Assembly (NCBI RefSeq): GCF_900113135.1
Contig: NZ_FOOH01000014.1
Coordinates: forward strand, 53,893 to 117,892
Source of the DNA: Salegentibacter agarivorans
GTDB lineage: Bacteria > Bacteroidota > Bacteroidia > Flavobacteriales > Flavobacteriaceae
Direction of reading: 5' to 3'
DNA length: 64,000 bases
How positions within the stretch are numbered: the stretch's first letter is position 1; every line of letters begins with the position of its first letter. Of this stretch, positions 1 to 9,200 are shown piece by piece. A program made the position numbers and the translations under genes. The notes under the pieces were generated by a model. The model saw only the letters and a program-made list of their open reading frames with translations, ran no database searches and had not been told where the DNA came from.

Positions 1-1098
1 GCTGATGAAAATCCTATAGTTATGACACGAGATGAAGCATTCGATTTTGTAATGACAGATATTACTGATGCCTTACCGGATCTACGAGAAGTTGGGCCTG
101 GTGCCGAAGCTAATTTTGCTAATAAGGCAGCAGCACATTATCTTATGGCAAAATTATATCTCAATAAGCACATCTATGTAGGGGGAGAACCCGCAGTTGA
201 AGATATGAATCAGGTTATTACCCACGTAGAAGCTATTGAAGAATTAGGTTTTGGATTACAGAGTGGTTTCTTTGAAATTTTTGAACCTTCAGTAGATACT
301 GAAACTATCTGGTTTACAACTACAGGAGTAGGTTCTAGAATCTGGAATGGTTTACATTACAACCAGGGTGCACCCGGACAGGATGCAGGAGGTTGGAATG
401 GCTTCTCAACACTTGCAGAATTTTATGATCTATTTGAAGGTCCAGAGGATACCAATCACCCTAATGTAGGTCAGGAAGAAAGACGGGGCTTTGTGCCTCT
501 CGAAGGAACAACGGTTGCTGAAGCTGAAGGTTTTTTTGAAGGAAATAACGATGTAGATGATGATGGTTTTATCGATGGTTCAGATATTGGAATAGGATTT
601 TTATATGGTCAGCAGCATGAACTGGATGGAAGTGAAACTGTAGACCGAGGCGGTAATCCTCTCTTTTACACCGCTGAACTTCCAGCTTTAGTAGGTAATC
701 CCGATAATACTGGAGTTAGAGTCCTTAAGTACCACCCCTCCAATGGATCTTATGCAGAGCATATGATTTTGTTCCGATTTGCAGATGCTCATCTTATGAA
801 AGCAGAAGCTATTCATAGAGGCGCAACCTCTGAAGAATCAGCTTTAGAGTTGATTAACGAGTTACGCGTATTGAGAGATGCCACCCCTATTTCAGCTATA
901 ACCGATCAGGAAATACTTGACGAAAGGGGAAGAGAATTATATAATGAAATGTGGAGAAGACAAGATCTTATCCGTTTTGGTCAGTTTACCCAAGAGTGGG
1001 GTTTCAAACCGGCTTCCGAAGAACATAGAGTCTTGTTCCCTATCCCCACAACAGCCTTAACATCTAATCCTAATTTAGAACAAAACGAAGGTTACTAA
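1..1098 (+). CDS. SusD/RagB-family outer-membrane lipoprotein, 5'-truncated
   Basis: Surface glycan- or peptide-binding partner of a SusC-type TonB transporter. The frame is open from base 1, so the N-terminus with its lipobox, and probably the susC gene, lie outside the window. What remains (about 365 aa) is the helical TPR-like part and the C-terminal SusD region, ending in the family-typical NPNLEQNEGY. The stretch 'FRFADAHLMKAEAIHRG' and the late 'ELYNEMWRRQDLIRFGQF' are typical SusD signatures. At bases 544-579 it encodes an acidic loop (DVDDDGFIDG) resembling a dockerin or EF-hand calcium site, which may structure the binding surface. A hairpin terminator follows. The next genes are VCBS lipoproteins, a common companion of SusCD pairs. 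The family call is secure; the ligand cannot be read from the sequence. Confidence 0.93.
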   Translation, partial: ADENPIVMTRDEAFDFVMTDITDALPDLREVGPGAEANFANKAAAHYLMAKLYLNKHIYVGGEPAVEDMNQVITHVEAIEELGFGLQSGFFEIFEPSVDTETIWFTTTGVGSRIWNGLHYNQGAPGQDAGGWNGFSTLAEFYDLFEGPEDTNHPNVGQEERRGFVPLEGTTVAEAEGFFEGNNDVDDDGFIDGSDIGIGFLYGQQHELDGSETVDRGGNPLFYTAELPALVGNPDNTGVRVLKYHPSNGSYAEHMILFRFADAHLMKAEAIHRGATSEESALELINELRVLRDATPISAITDQEILDERGRELYNEMWRRQDLIRFGQFTQEWGFKPASEEHRVLFPIPTTALTSNPNLEQNEGY

Positions 1099-1121
1099 TT
1101 CCTTGAAATAGTTTTTATATT

Positions 1122-1160
1122 AAAGAGGCTATCAATGCATTTGCATTTTTAGTCTCTTTT
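1122..1160 (+). terminator. Rho-independent terminator after susD
   Basis: AAAGAGGCT pairs with AGTCTCTTT (one G.U pair) around a loop of about 20 nt, followed by a T-rich tract. It lies 24 bp after the susD stop and separates it from the VCBS lipoprotein genes. Confidence 0.6.
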
Positions 1161-1239
1161 CTTTTAGACTCCTAAATTTTTCTTAAATTTTGTTTAAATT
1201 GCCAATTAAAATAGCCTCCCTTCTAACCTGTTTTTCTCA

Positions 1240-4200
1240 ATGAAAATCACTTCTCATCTATCATCTTCAATTTTTGGTTCAATCTTTATTATGCTGTTTT
1301 TTATGGCTTGTGCTAATGATAAAACAGAAAATGAAATACCTGCGGAAAAAGAAAATAAGGATGCATTATTCTCCAAAATGTCATCTGCTGAAACGGGAAT
1401 CAATTTTGAAAATAAAATAACCAATACTAAAGATTTCAACATTTTTAGATATAGAAATTTTTATAATGGTGCGGGTGTAGGTATTGGGGACATCAATAAC
1501 GACGGTCTACCTGATATTTATTTAACCTCAAATCTTGGTAAAAACAAACTTTACTTGAATAAAGGCGATTTTAAATTTGAAGATATTACAATAAACTCAG
1601 GAACGGCAGGAGCAAAAAACTGGAGTACCGGTGTAAGTATGGTAGATATTAACCACGACGGACTCCTGGATATTTATGTGAGCAATGCCGGGAATATTGA
1701 AGGTGCAGATCGTAAAAATGAACTTTTTATCAATAATGGAGACCTTACATTCACTGAAGACGCCGCTTCCTATAATTTAGATGAAAATGGATTTACCACC
1801 CACGCCGCTTTTTTTGATTATGACGGGGACGGTGATCTTGATGTATATATTCTTAACAATAGCTTTATCCCGGTTTCCAGCCTAAGTTTTAATAACAAAC
1901 GTGATCTAAGAAGTGAAGATTGGGACTTACCAGAAATTTTTAAAGGCGGTGGTGATAAATTACTACGAAACGATGACGGGAATTTTACCGATGTTAGTGA
2001 AGAAGCAGGAATTTACGGAAGCTTAATAGGTTTTGGACTTGGAGTTACCGTAGGTGATGTAAACAACGATCAACTCCCCGATCTTTATATTTCTAACGAT
2101 TTTTATGAACGCGATTATCTTTATATCAATAATGGTGATGGTACTTTTACTGAAGATATTAAAAACCGTGTTTCCCATTTAAGTCTTTCTTCGATGGGCG
2201 CAGATATGGCCGACATCAATAACGATGCGCGTCCTGAGATCTTTGTTACCGATATGCTTCCGGAAAGCGATAAACGCCTTAAAGAAACTTCAGATTTTGA
2301 ACGATATGATATCTATAAACTCAAAGAAAGTAGGGATTTCTATCACCAATTTATGCAAAATACCCTACAGCTCAATACGGGTGAAAATTCCTTCTCTGAA
2401 ATCGCATTTCAAAGTGGTGTTGCACAAACAGACTGGAGTTGGGGCGCCCTAATTTTTGATATGGATAACGATGGGTTCAAAGATATTTATGTGAGCAACG
2501 GGATCTACCACGATCTCACTAACCAGGATTTTATGGATTTCTTTGCCAACGATATTCTTCAGGAAATGGTTCTTACCGGTAAGAAAAAAGAATTTGATTC
2601 CATTCTTAGTGAAATGCCCAGCAATCCTATTCCCAATTATGCATTTCAGAATAATCAAGACCTAACATTTGATAATAAAACTAAAGATTGGGGCCTAAAT
2701 GAACCCAGTTTCTCTAACGGCTCTGCTTACGCCGATCTGGATAATGATGGTGATCTAGACCTTGTTGTCAATAACGTAAATCAGGAGGTATTTATTTATA
2801 AAAACAGAACTTCAGAACAATTAGAAAATAATTACCTGAAATTAAATCTAAAAGGGGAGGGAAAAAACACTTTTGCTATTGGTAGCAAAGCCCTACTCTA
2901 TTTTGACAACCAGGTGCTTTCACAAGAATTAATTCCTACACGAGGTTTTCAATCTTCAATAGATTACAGCCTAACTTTTGGCCTGGGAAAAACTAAAAAA
3001 ATCGATTCTCTCCAAATTATCTGGCCCAATAAAGCTACACAAGTCATTAAAAATCCTACGATCAATACCACTTTACAACTGAGTCAAACAGAGGCGAATT
3101 CAACTTTTAATTCAGATAAAAAACAAACGCAACCAATTCTTACTGAAATAAATACAAAACTTCAAAACCACAAAGAAAATAATTATATAGACTACGATTA
3201 TGAAGGTCTAATACCAAAAATGTTATCGCGTGAAGGCCCGGCATTAGCTGTAAGCGACATAAATGGTGATGGAAATGAGGATTTTTATTTAGGAGGCGCA
3301 AAAGGCCAGGCCGGAGTTCTTTATCTACAGAATAATTCAGGAAGCTTTAGCGAAAAGAATCTCGAAGTTTTTACCTCAAATTCAAGTTTTGAAGATACCT
3401 ATGCAGTTTTTGCTGATGTAAACGGCGATAATAAACCAGACCTGATAGTAGGTTCAGGCGGGAATGAAGCTAACGTTGATAAAGAAATATTTCGCGATAG
3501 AATTTATATAAATCAGGGAAATGAAAGTTTTAGCGCTTCAGAATATCAACTACCTAATTCTGCACAAAATACTTCAGTGATCGCGCCATATGATTTTGAT
3601 AATGATGGTGACATAGATTTGTTTATAGGAAAGAGAAGCGTGCCGGGAATTTTTGGAATTAACCCCAAACATCAGCTATTAGAAAATGACGGTAAAGGCA
3701 GTTTTAAAGATGTAACCGATGCTAAAGCTTACATACTTAACGACCTGGGAATGATAACCGATGCCACTTGGGAAGATACAAATGCTGATGGGAAAAAAGA
3801 TCTAATTTTAACCGGCGACTGGATGGCGCCTAAAATTCTTCAAAACAACGGAAATTCTTTTAACCCGGCAGATAATAATCTGAACGAATTTTCCGGAGCC
3901 TGGACAGGTTTATCGGTTTCAGATATAAATGGGGATGAAAATCCAGATTTTATTTTAGGAAATCGCGGTACCAACTCGTTTTATCAAACTTCAGCCGAAA
4001 ATCCGGTTAAAGTTTATATCAACGATTTTGATAATAATGGTACTATAGAACAAATTTTTACCAGAAATATTGATGGCAGAGATATCCCAATTCATTTAAG
4101 AAGAGAACTGGCAGGGCAAATTTCAGCAATAAAAAAGCAGAATCTTAAATTTTCAGAATATGCTACGAAGTCAATTCAGGAACTTTTTTCAGAAAAAATT

Positions 4201-4611
4201 GTTGAAAATTCTATTGTAAAAGAGATAACCACTTTTAAAAGTTTTCTTGCTTTAAATAATGCTGAAGGTAATTATGAGTTTAAAGAACTTCCTACCGAAG
4301 CACAGTTATCAAGTATTCACGCTATTGAACATCTAACTACCAAAAATGGAAATAGTTATTTTTTACTCGCCGGAAACGATTTCAACTTAAAACCCCAATT
4401 TGGGCGTTTGGATGCAAGTAAAGGGCTTCTCCTAAAGGTGAGTGGGAATGGTGATATGGAGATTATATCTTCAGAGAAATCAGGATTTTTAGTTGAAGGT
4501 GAAGTGAAACACATAAGGAAAATATCAAATAAAAATGCAGAAATTCTTATTCTGGTAGCCATAAATAATCAGGAACCAAAAATTTTTAAGTTTGATGAGA
4601 AAGCTCTTTAG
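1240..4611 (+). CDS. VCBS/FG-GAP repeat lipoprotein with ASPIC/UnbV domain (CRTAC1-type), paralogue 1
   Basis: Predicted surface or periplasmic beta-propeller lipoprotein of 1123 aa. The signal peptide ends in a lipobox with C24 (FMAC). About twelve FG-GAP calcium loops of DxNxDGxxD type occur along the protein (e.g. DINNDGLPD, DYDGDGDLD, DFDNDGDID). An ASPIC/UnbV segment lies near residues 525-605, between two propeller halves, with the typical 'GFQSSIDYSLTFGLG' and IIWP strings. The start follows an AT-rich 79-bp leader. It overlaps the next, paralogous gene by 17 bp, so the two are co-transcribed. In Bacteroidota such proteins are commonly encoded beside SusCD pairs, but their biochemical role is poorly defined. 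Polysaccharide binding or cell-surface adhesion is inference. Family confidence is high, function low. Confidence 0.9.
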   Translation: MKITSHLSSSIFGSIFIMLFFMACANDKTENEIPAEKENKDALFSKMSSAETGINFENKITNTKDFNIFRYRNFYNGAGVGIGDINNDGLPDIYLTSNLGKNKLYLNKGDFKFEDITINSGTAGAKNWSTGVSMVDINHDGLLDIYVSNAGNIEGADRKNELFINNGDLTFTEDAASYNLDENGFTTHAAFFDYDGDGDLDVYILNNSFIPVSSLSFNNKRDLRSEDWDLPEIFKGGGDKLLRNDDGNFTDVSEEAGIYGSLIGFGLGVTVGDVNNDQLPDLYISNDFYERDYLYINNGDGTFTEDIKNRVSHLSLSSMGADMADINNDARPEIFVTDMLPESDKRLKETSDFERYDIYKLKESRDFYHQFMQNTLQLNTGENSFSEIAFQSGVAQTDWSWGALIFDMDNDGFKDIYVSNGIYHDLTNQDFMDFFANDILQEMVLTGKKKEFDSILSEMPSNPIPNYAFQNNQDLTFDNKTKDWGLNEPSFSNGSAYADLDNDGDLDLVVNNVNQEVFIYKNRTSEQLENNYLKLNLKGEGKNTFAIGSKALLYFDNQVLSQELIPTRGFQSSIDYSLTFGLGKTKKIDSLQIIWPNKATQVIKNPTINTTLQLSQTEANSTFNSDKKQTQPILTEINTKLQNHKENNYIDYDYEGLIPKMLSREGPALAVSDINGDGNEDFYLGGAKGQAGVLYLQNNSGSFSEKNLEVFTSNSSFEDTYAVFADVNGDNKPDLIVGSGGNEANVDKEIFRDRIYINQGNESFSASEYQLPNSAQNTSVIAPYDFDNDGDIDLFIGKRSVPGIFGINPKHQLLENDGKGSFKDVTDAKAYILNDLGMITDATWEDTNADGKKDLILTGDWMAPKILQNNGNSFNPADNNLNEFSGAWTGLSVSDINGDENPDFILGNRGTNSFYQTSAENPVKVYINDFDNNGTIEQIFTRNIDGRDIPIHLRRELAGQISAIKKQNLKFSEYATKSIQELFSEKIVENSIVKEITTFKSFLALNNAEGNYEFKELPTEAQLSSIHAIEHLTTKNGNSYFLLAGNDFNLKPQFGRLDASKGLLLKVSGNGDMEIISSEKSGFLVEGEVKHIRKISNKNAEILILVAINNQEPKIFKFDEKAL

Positions 4612-7600
4612 CCTGGTATTTTTATTCATCTTTCTCACTTCCTGTGAAAAAGAAAAAACTTCGGAAGATTTTCTTTTTGAAAACCTACCGGCAGAAACCA
4701 CAGGCCTAAATTTTAGCAACGATCTTACTGAAACAAATGCGCTAAATATTTTAGATTATTTGTATTTCTATAATGGCGGCGGCGTTGCTGTGGGCGATAT
4801 AAATAAGGATGGTTTACCAGATATTTACCTAACCGGAAATCAGGTAAAAAATAAACTTTTTCTTAATAAAGGAAACTTGCAGTTTGAAGATATTACCGAA
4901 AAGGCAGGAGTTTCAGGCACGTCCAATTGGAATACAGGAGTAGTTATGGCCGATGTTAACGGTAATGGGTTGTTAGATATCTATGTTTGCGCAGTATCTG
5001 GAATAAACGGTTTAAACGGGAAAAACGAATTATTCATCAATAATGGTAACGGCACATTTTCTGAAAAAGCTGAAGAATTCGGGCTCGATTTTCAGAATTA
5101 TTCTTCTACTGCTGCTTTTTTTGATTTTGATAATGATGGCGATCTGGATATGTACCTACTTAATCACGCTGTTCACACGGTGAATACTTACGGCCCTGCA
5201 GATATTAGAAATAAACGTATTGCTGAAAGCGGTGATAAACTTTTAAGAAATGATAACGGAAAATTTGTGGACGTTAGCGAAGAAGCCGGGATTTATGGTG
5301 GCGCAAACGGTTACGGACTCGGAATCGCAACTGCCGATTTTAATAACGATGGTTTCACAGATATCTACGTGAGTAACGATTTTCACGAAGATGATTATTA
5401 TTATTTGAATAATGGAGACGGTACTTTTACCGAAACGCTAAAATCTAAATTTGGGCATGTGAGTCGGTTTTCTATGGGAAATGACGCCGCTGATGTGAAT
5501 AATGATGGATTTATAGATATTCTTACCCTGGATATGCTTCCCCAGGATGAAAAGGTTGTAAAAGCCTCTGTAGGAGACGACCCACGCGATTTAGATAAAT
5601 TAAAGACCGAAGAATTAGGCTATCATTACCAGTACACCCGAAATATGCTGCAAATAAATCAGCAGGGGGATTACTTTCAGGAAACCGGTCTTTTAAGCGG
5701 TTTAGCTGCTACAGATTGGAGTTGGGCTCCCCTATTTGCCGATTTTAACCAGGATGGCTTTCAGGATCTTTATATAGCTACAGGGATACCCAAACGTCCC
5801 AATGATTTAGATTATATAAAATACGTTTCCAGCAACCAGATACAGAAAAAAATAAATAATACACGTTTAGTAGATAATGAAGCTTTAGAAATGATGCCTT
5901 CGGGAAAGGTGCATAATTACGTTTTTAAAGGTTCTAACAGCCTAAATTTTAAAGACCAATCGGGGAAATGGATGGCTCGAGATTCGGTTATTTCTACGGG
6001 TCTCGCCTATGCCGATCTGGACAATGACGGGGATTTAGATATTGTAAGCAATAATATTAATGCAAATGCGAGCATTTATGAAAATCGGGCAGACTCAACC
6101 TCTACCTATTTAAAATTATCTTTTAAGCTAGATACTCAAAATACCTTTGGCATTGGCACCAAAGCCATTGCCTGGCAGGAAGGAAAAATGCAAACGCGCC
6201 AGCTTTATAATTCCAGGGGATTTCAGTCTTCTTCAGAACCCATTATTCATTTTGGTTTTCCGAAGAAAGAAAAGTTAGATTCGTTATTGATTATCTGGCC
6301 AGACAATACTTACCAAAAAAAGGAAAAACTGGATTTAAATCAGCATTTGGTAATAAGTCCGAACCAAAAGCGCGATGCTATTGATTATAAAAAACTTTTC
6401 CTTGCGCCAAAGCAATGGTTTGAAAAGGTAGATTCTCTACCGGGAATTACTTTTAACCACAGAGAAAACAGGTATACCGATTTTGACAGGCAAAAATTGA
6501 TTCCTTATCAAATTTCTGACCGTGGGCCCGCGGTGGCCGTTGGCGATTTAAATGGGAACGGGCTGGATGATATCTTCTTCGGAAATTCTAAATTTGAACC
6601 TGCAGAAATTTATTTTCAGCAGGAAAACATTTTTAAAAAGCAGGATTTTAAATTGTTGAAAAATGATGAAAAAACCGAAAATACATCAGCCATTATCGCA
6701 GATCTCAACCGGGATGATAAGAATGAACTTTTTGTCACTTCAGGTGGTGGAGAATTTTACGGGGAAGCAGATGCCCTTTTAGATAAATTATATTGGTTTG
6801 AAAACGGTGAATTAAAAGCTAAAAAATTACCGCAATTTTTTGAAAACACTTCAGTTGCGAAATTAGGCGATATTGACGGCGATGGCCACCTGGATATTTT
6901 TGTGGGTGGTGCAGCAGTTTCCAACGATTTTGGCAAGATCCCTTCCTCCTACCTGCTCATTAATGAAAATGGTAATTTCAGAATCCAGGAAAATTCAGAG
7001 CTGGAAAAAATAGGAATGGTTACCGATGCGATTTGGACAGATTTTGACCAGGATGGCCAGGAAGATCTAATTGTTATTGGAGAATGGATGTCACCTCAAT
7101 TCTTCAAAAATAATAATGGAAGTTTAGAAAATATTTCAGGAAAAATACTGGAAGAAAAGCTAAATGGGCTTTGGCAGCGTATTATTCCTTTTGATATAAA
7201 TAACGACGGAAAAATGGATTATTTACTCGGAAACTGGGGCCTGAATACTAAATTCCCAGCTTCGGCAGAATTTCCGCTAAAAATGTTTTATTCAGATTTT
7301 GACAAAAATGGAAGTACAGAAACAATTATAGCTTATGCCAAAAATCAAAAATATTATCCCGCAAACGGGCTCGATGAACTGGTAGGCCAGCTTTCCTATT
7401 TACGAAAGAAGTTCCCGCAGTATAAAGATTTTGCCGGGAAAACTATTGAAGAAGTTTTTGAAAAAGAAACCCTTGCAGAAGCTAAATTACTGAAAGTGCA
7501 TACAATGGCGTCGGGATATTTGCTAAATCAGGAAGGAAAGTATATTTTTAAGCCTTTTGAAAGTGCATTACAGGTAGCGCCTATTTTAGCATTTTTAAAA

Positions 7601-7861
7601 GCCGATTTTAATAAAGATAATCAGGAAGAAGTACTGGTTGCCGGCAATTATTTTGGAATAACGCCCTACCACGGAAGATTTGATGCGTTAGCGGGAAATT
7701 TAATCACGCAAAATGGTGAGGTTTTAGAAGGAGTTGAACTGGGATTAAATCTTACTCAAAAGAGTGTAAGAAGCCTTGATTTAATTAATTTTAAGGGAAA
7801 AGATTATCTTATGCTAAGCCTGAACAATGGTAAACCACAATTTTATAAATTGAACAATTAA
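4595..7861 (+). CDS. VCBS/FG-GAP repeat lipoprotein with ASPIC/UnbV domain, paralogue 2
   Basis: Second CRTAC1-type lipoprotein (1088 aa), collinear with its upstream neighbour over the whole length and clearly the product of a tandem duplication. The lipobox is LTSC with C17. Twelve or so FG-GAP calcium loops are visible (DINKDGLPD, DFDNDGDLD, DVNNDGFID, DIDGDGHLD and others). The ASPIC/UnbV part (GFQSSSEPIIHFGFP, then IIWP) is around residues 505-585. A TTG directly precedes the ATG at 4595; I take the ATG, which gives the better signal peptide. The start lies inside the 3' end of paralogue 1, and the stop abuts the ATG of the next gene (TAA-ATG), so the block is translated from one transcript. 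Ligand unknown. Confidence 0.9.
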   Translation: MRKLFSLVFLFIFLTSCEKEKTSEDFLFENLPAETTGLNFSNDLTETNALNILDYLYFYNGGGVAVGDINKDGLPDIYLTGNQVKNKLFLNKGNLQFEDITEKAGVSGTSNWNTGVVMADVNGNGLLDIYVCAVSGINGLNGKNELFINNGNGTFSEKAEEFGLDFQNYSSTAAFFDFDNDGDLDMYLLNHAVHTVNTYGPADIRNKRIAESGDKLLRNDNGKFVDVSEEAGIYGGANGYGLGIATADFNNDGFTDIYVSNDFHEDDYYYLNNGDGTFTETLKSKFGHVSRFSMGNDAADVNNDGFIDILTLDMLPQDEKVVKASVGDDPRDLDKLKTEELGYHYQYTRNMLQINQQGDYFQETGLLSGLAATDWSWAPLFADFNQDGFQDLYIATGIPKRPNDLDYIKYVSSNQIQKKINNTRLVDNEALEMMPSGKVHNYVFKGSNSLNFKDQSGKWMARDSVISTGLAYADLDNDGDLDIVSNNINANASIYENRADSTSTYLKLSFKLDTQNTFGIGTKAIAWQEGKMQTRQLYNSRGFQSSSEPIIHFGFPKKEKLDSLLIIWPDNTYQKKEKLDLNQHLVISPNQKRDAIDYKKLFLAPKQWFEKVDSLPGITFNHRENRYTDFDRQKLIPYQISDRGPAVAVGDLNGNGLDDIFFGNSKFEPAEIYFQQENIFKKQDFKLLKNDEKTENTSAIIADLNRDDKNELFVTSGGGEFYGEADALLDKLYWFENGELKAKKLPQFFENTSVAKLGDIDGDGHLDIFVGGAAVSNDFGKIPSSYLLINENGNFRIQENSELEKIGMVTDAIWTDFDQDGQEDLIVIGEWMSPQFFKNNNGSLENISGKILEEKLNGLWQRIIPFDINNDGKMDYLLGNWGLNTKFPASAEFPLKMFYSDFDKNGSTETIIAYAKNQKYYPANGLDELVGQLSYLRKKFPQYKDFAGKTIEEVFEKETLAEAKLLKVHTMASGYLLNQEGKYIFKPFESALQVAPILAFLKADFNKDNQEEVLVAGNYFGITPYHGRFDALAGNLITQNGEVLEGVELGLNLTQKSVRSLDLINFKGKDYLMLSLNNGKPQFYKLNN

Positions 7862-9196
7862 ATGAAAAAATATCTTTATTTTTTTATAAGCACATTAATT
7901 TTAACTTCCTGTTCCCAGGAAGAAAAACCTATTGTAGTTACAGCCGAGAATTATCACCAAACGGTAGATAAAATTACCGATATTATGGTGCACGATATTT
8001 TTTCACCACCGGTAGCCAGCAGAATTTATGCGTACTCCAACCTGGCTGCTTATCAGATTATGCGGCAGGAAAATAAAGATTTAATAGATCTCACTTCAAA
8101 ATTTGAAGAGCTGGAACCTATCCCTAGTGTCGATTCTACTGCAAATATCAATTATAAACTCGCCGCGCTTGTGGCAAAAATAGAAATTGGAAAAAAATTA
8201 ATTTTTTCTGAAGATTTACTTACCACTTACCGTGACAGTCTCTACACAGAATGGGAAAAAACGAATAAAGATGAGTTTAACTCATCAAAAGATTATGGCC
8301 TGGCGGTTGCTCAGCATCTTTCCTCCTGGATAGATAAAGATAATTATAAAGAAACCCGCACTATGCCCAAATACTCGGTGTATAGTGACGATCCCAGCCG
8401 TTGGCAGCCTACCCCTCCATCTTATATGGATGGTATTGAGCCTCACTGGCCAAAAATTAGACCTTTTACATTAGATTCTGCCTCCCAATTTAAACCTTTA
8501 CCTCATCCCGAGTTTTCATTAAAAAAAGGAACCGCCTTTTACGATGAGCTCGTTGAAGTCTACGAGATTAAAAACGAAATGGAGAAAAAAGGAGACGAAG
8601 CCGAAGAAATGAAAATTGCTCAATTTTGGGATTGCAATCCTTATGTGTCTACCCAACGCGGTCATCTTATGTTTGCGACTAAGAAAATCACTCCTGGCGG
8701 GCACTGGATGGGAATTTGCAAAATTGCTTCTAAAAAGGCAGAGTTAGACTTCGCACAAAGTTCATATGCTTATACCACAACTGCTATCGCTTTGGCCGAC
8801 GGGTTTATAAGCTGTTGGGACGAAAAATACAGAAGTAACCTGGTAAGGCCTGAAACATTAATTAATAAGCATATAGACGAGAATTGGAAACCTGTACTGC
8901 AAACTCCGCCCTTTCCTGAATATTCTAGTGGGCATTCTGTAGTTTCGGGGGCGGCTTCTATTGTTCTTACCCGTATTTTTGGTGAAGAATTCAGTTTTGA
9001 AGATGATACCGAGGTAAAATATGGTTTACCGGTAAGATCGTTTACTTCTTTTTCCCAGGCTGCCAACGAAGCGGCAATAAGTAGATTATATGGCGGAATT
9101 CATTACCGCTCTGCTGTAGAAAATGGCATTGTACAGGGAAGAAATCTTGGCAACCACGTAGTAGAAAACCTCAACATACAACCCCTCACCTACTAA
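7862..9196 (+). CDS. Vanadium-dependent haloperoxidase / PAP2-superfamily lipoprotein
   Basis: Lipoprotein (LTSC lipobox, C17) of 444 aa with a C-terminal PAP2/vanadium haloperoxidase core. The three active-site motifs are visible: K322-x6-R329-P330, S356-G357-H358 (in EYSSGHS), and S407-R408-x5-H414. The position three residues past H414, normally Asp in the SRx5Hx3D motif, is A418. Family members bind vanadate or phosphate in the same pocket and act as haloperoxidases or acid phosphatases; sequence alone does not say which. It begins with no gap after the VCBS paralogue 2 stop, and a small membrane protein follows 4 bp later, so it is part of the same operon. VCBS plus haloperoxidase-like pairings suggest a surface-located function. 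Catalytic competence with Ala at 418 is uncertain. Confidence 0.85.
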   Translation: MKKYLYFFISTLILTSCSQEEKPIVVTAENYHQTVDKITDIMVHDIFSPPVASRIYAYSNLAAYQIMRQENKDLIDLTSKFEELEPIPSVDSTANINYKLAALVAKIEIGKKLIFSEDLLTTYRDSLYTEWEKTNKDEFNSSKDYGLAVAQHLSSWIDKDNYKETRTMPKYSVYSDDPSRWQPTPPSYMDGIEPHWPKIRPFTLDSASQFKPLPHPEFSLKKGTAFYDELVEVYEIKNEMEKKGDEAEEMKIAQFWDCNPYVSTQRGHLMFATKKITPGGHWMGICKIASKKAELDFAQSSYAYTTTAIALADGFISCWDEKYRSNLVRPETLINKHIDENWKPVLQTPPFPEYSSGHSVVSGAASIVLTRIFGEEFSFEDDTEVKYGLPVRSFTSFSQAANEAAISRLYGGIHYRSAVENGIVQGRNLGNHVVENLNIQPLTY

Positions 9197-9200
9197 TTTA

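Noticed and set aside
1240..7861. Repeated Asp/Asn-rich DNA in the VCBS genes as a CRISPR-like or satellite repeat
   Set aside because: The similarity is at protein level (FG-GAP loops); spacing and bases are irregular.
8770..9066. 98-aa - strand frame inside the haloperoxidase-like gene
   Set aside because: Shadow frame in a gene with clear motifs on the + strand.
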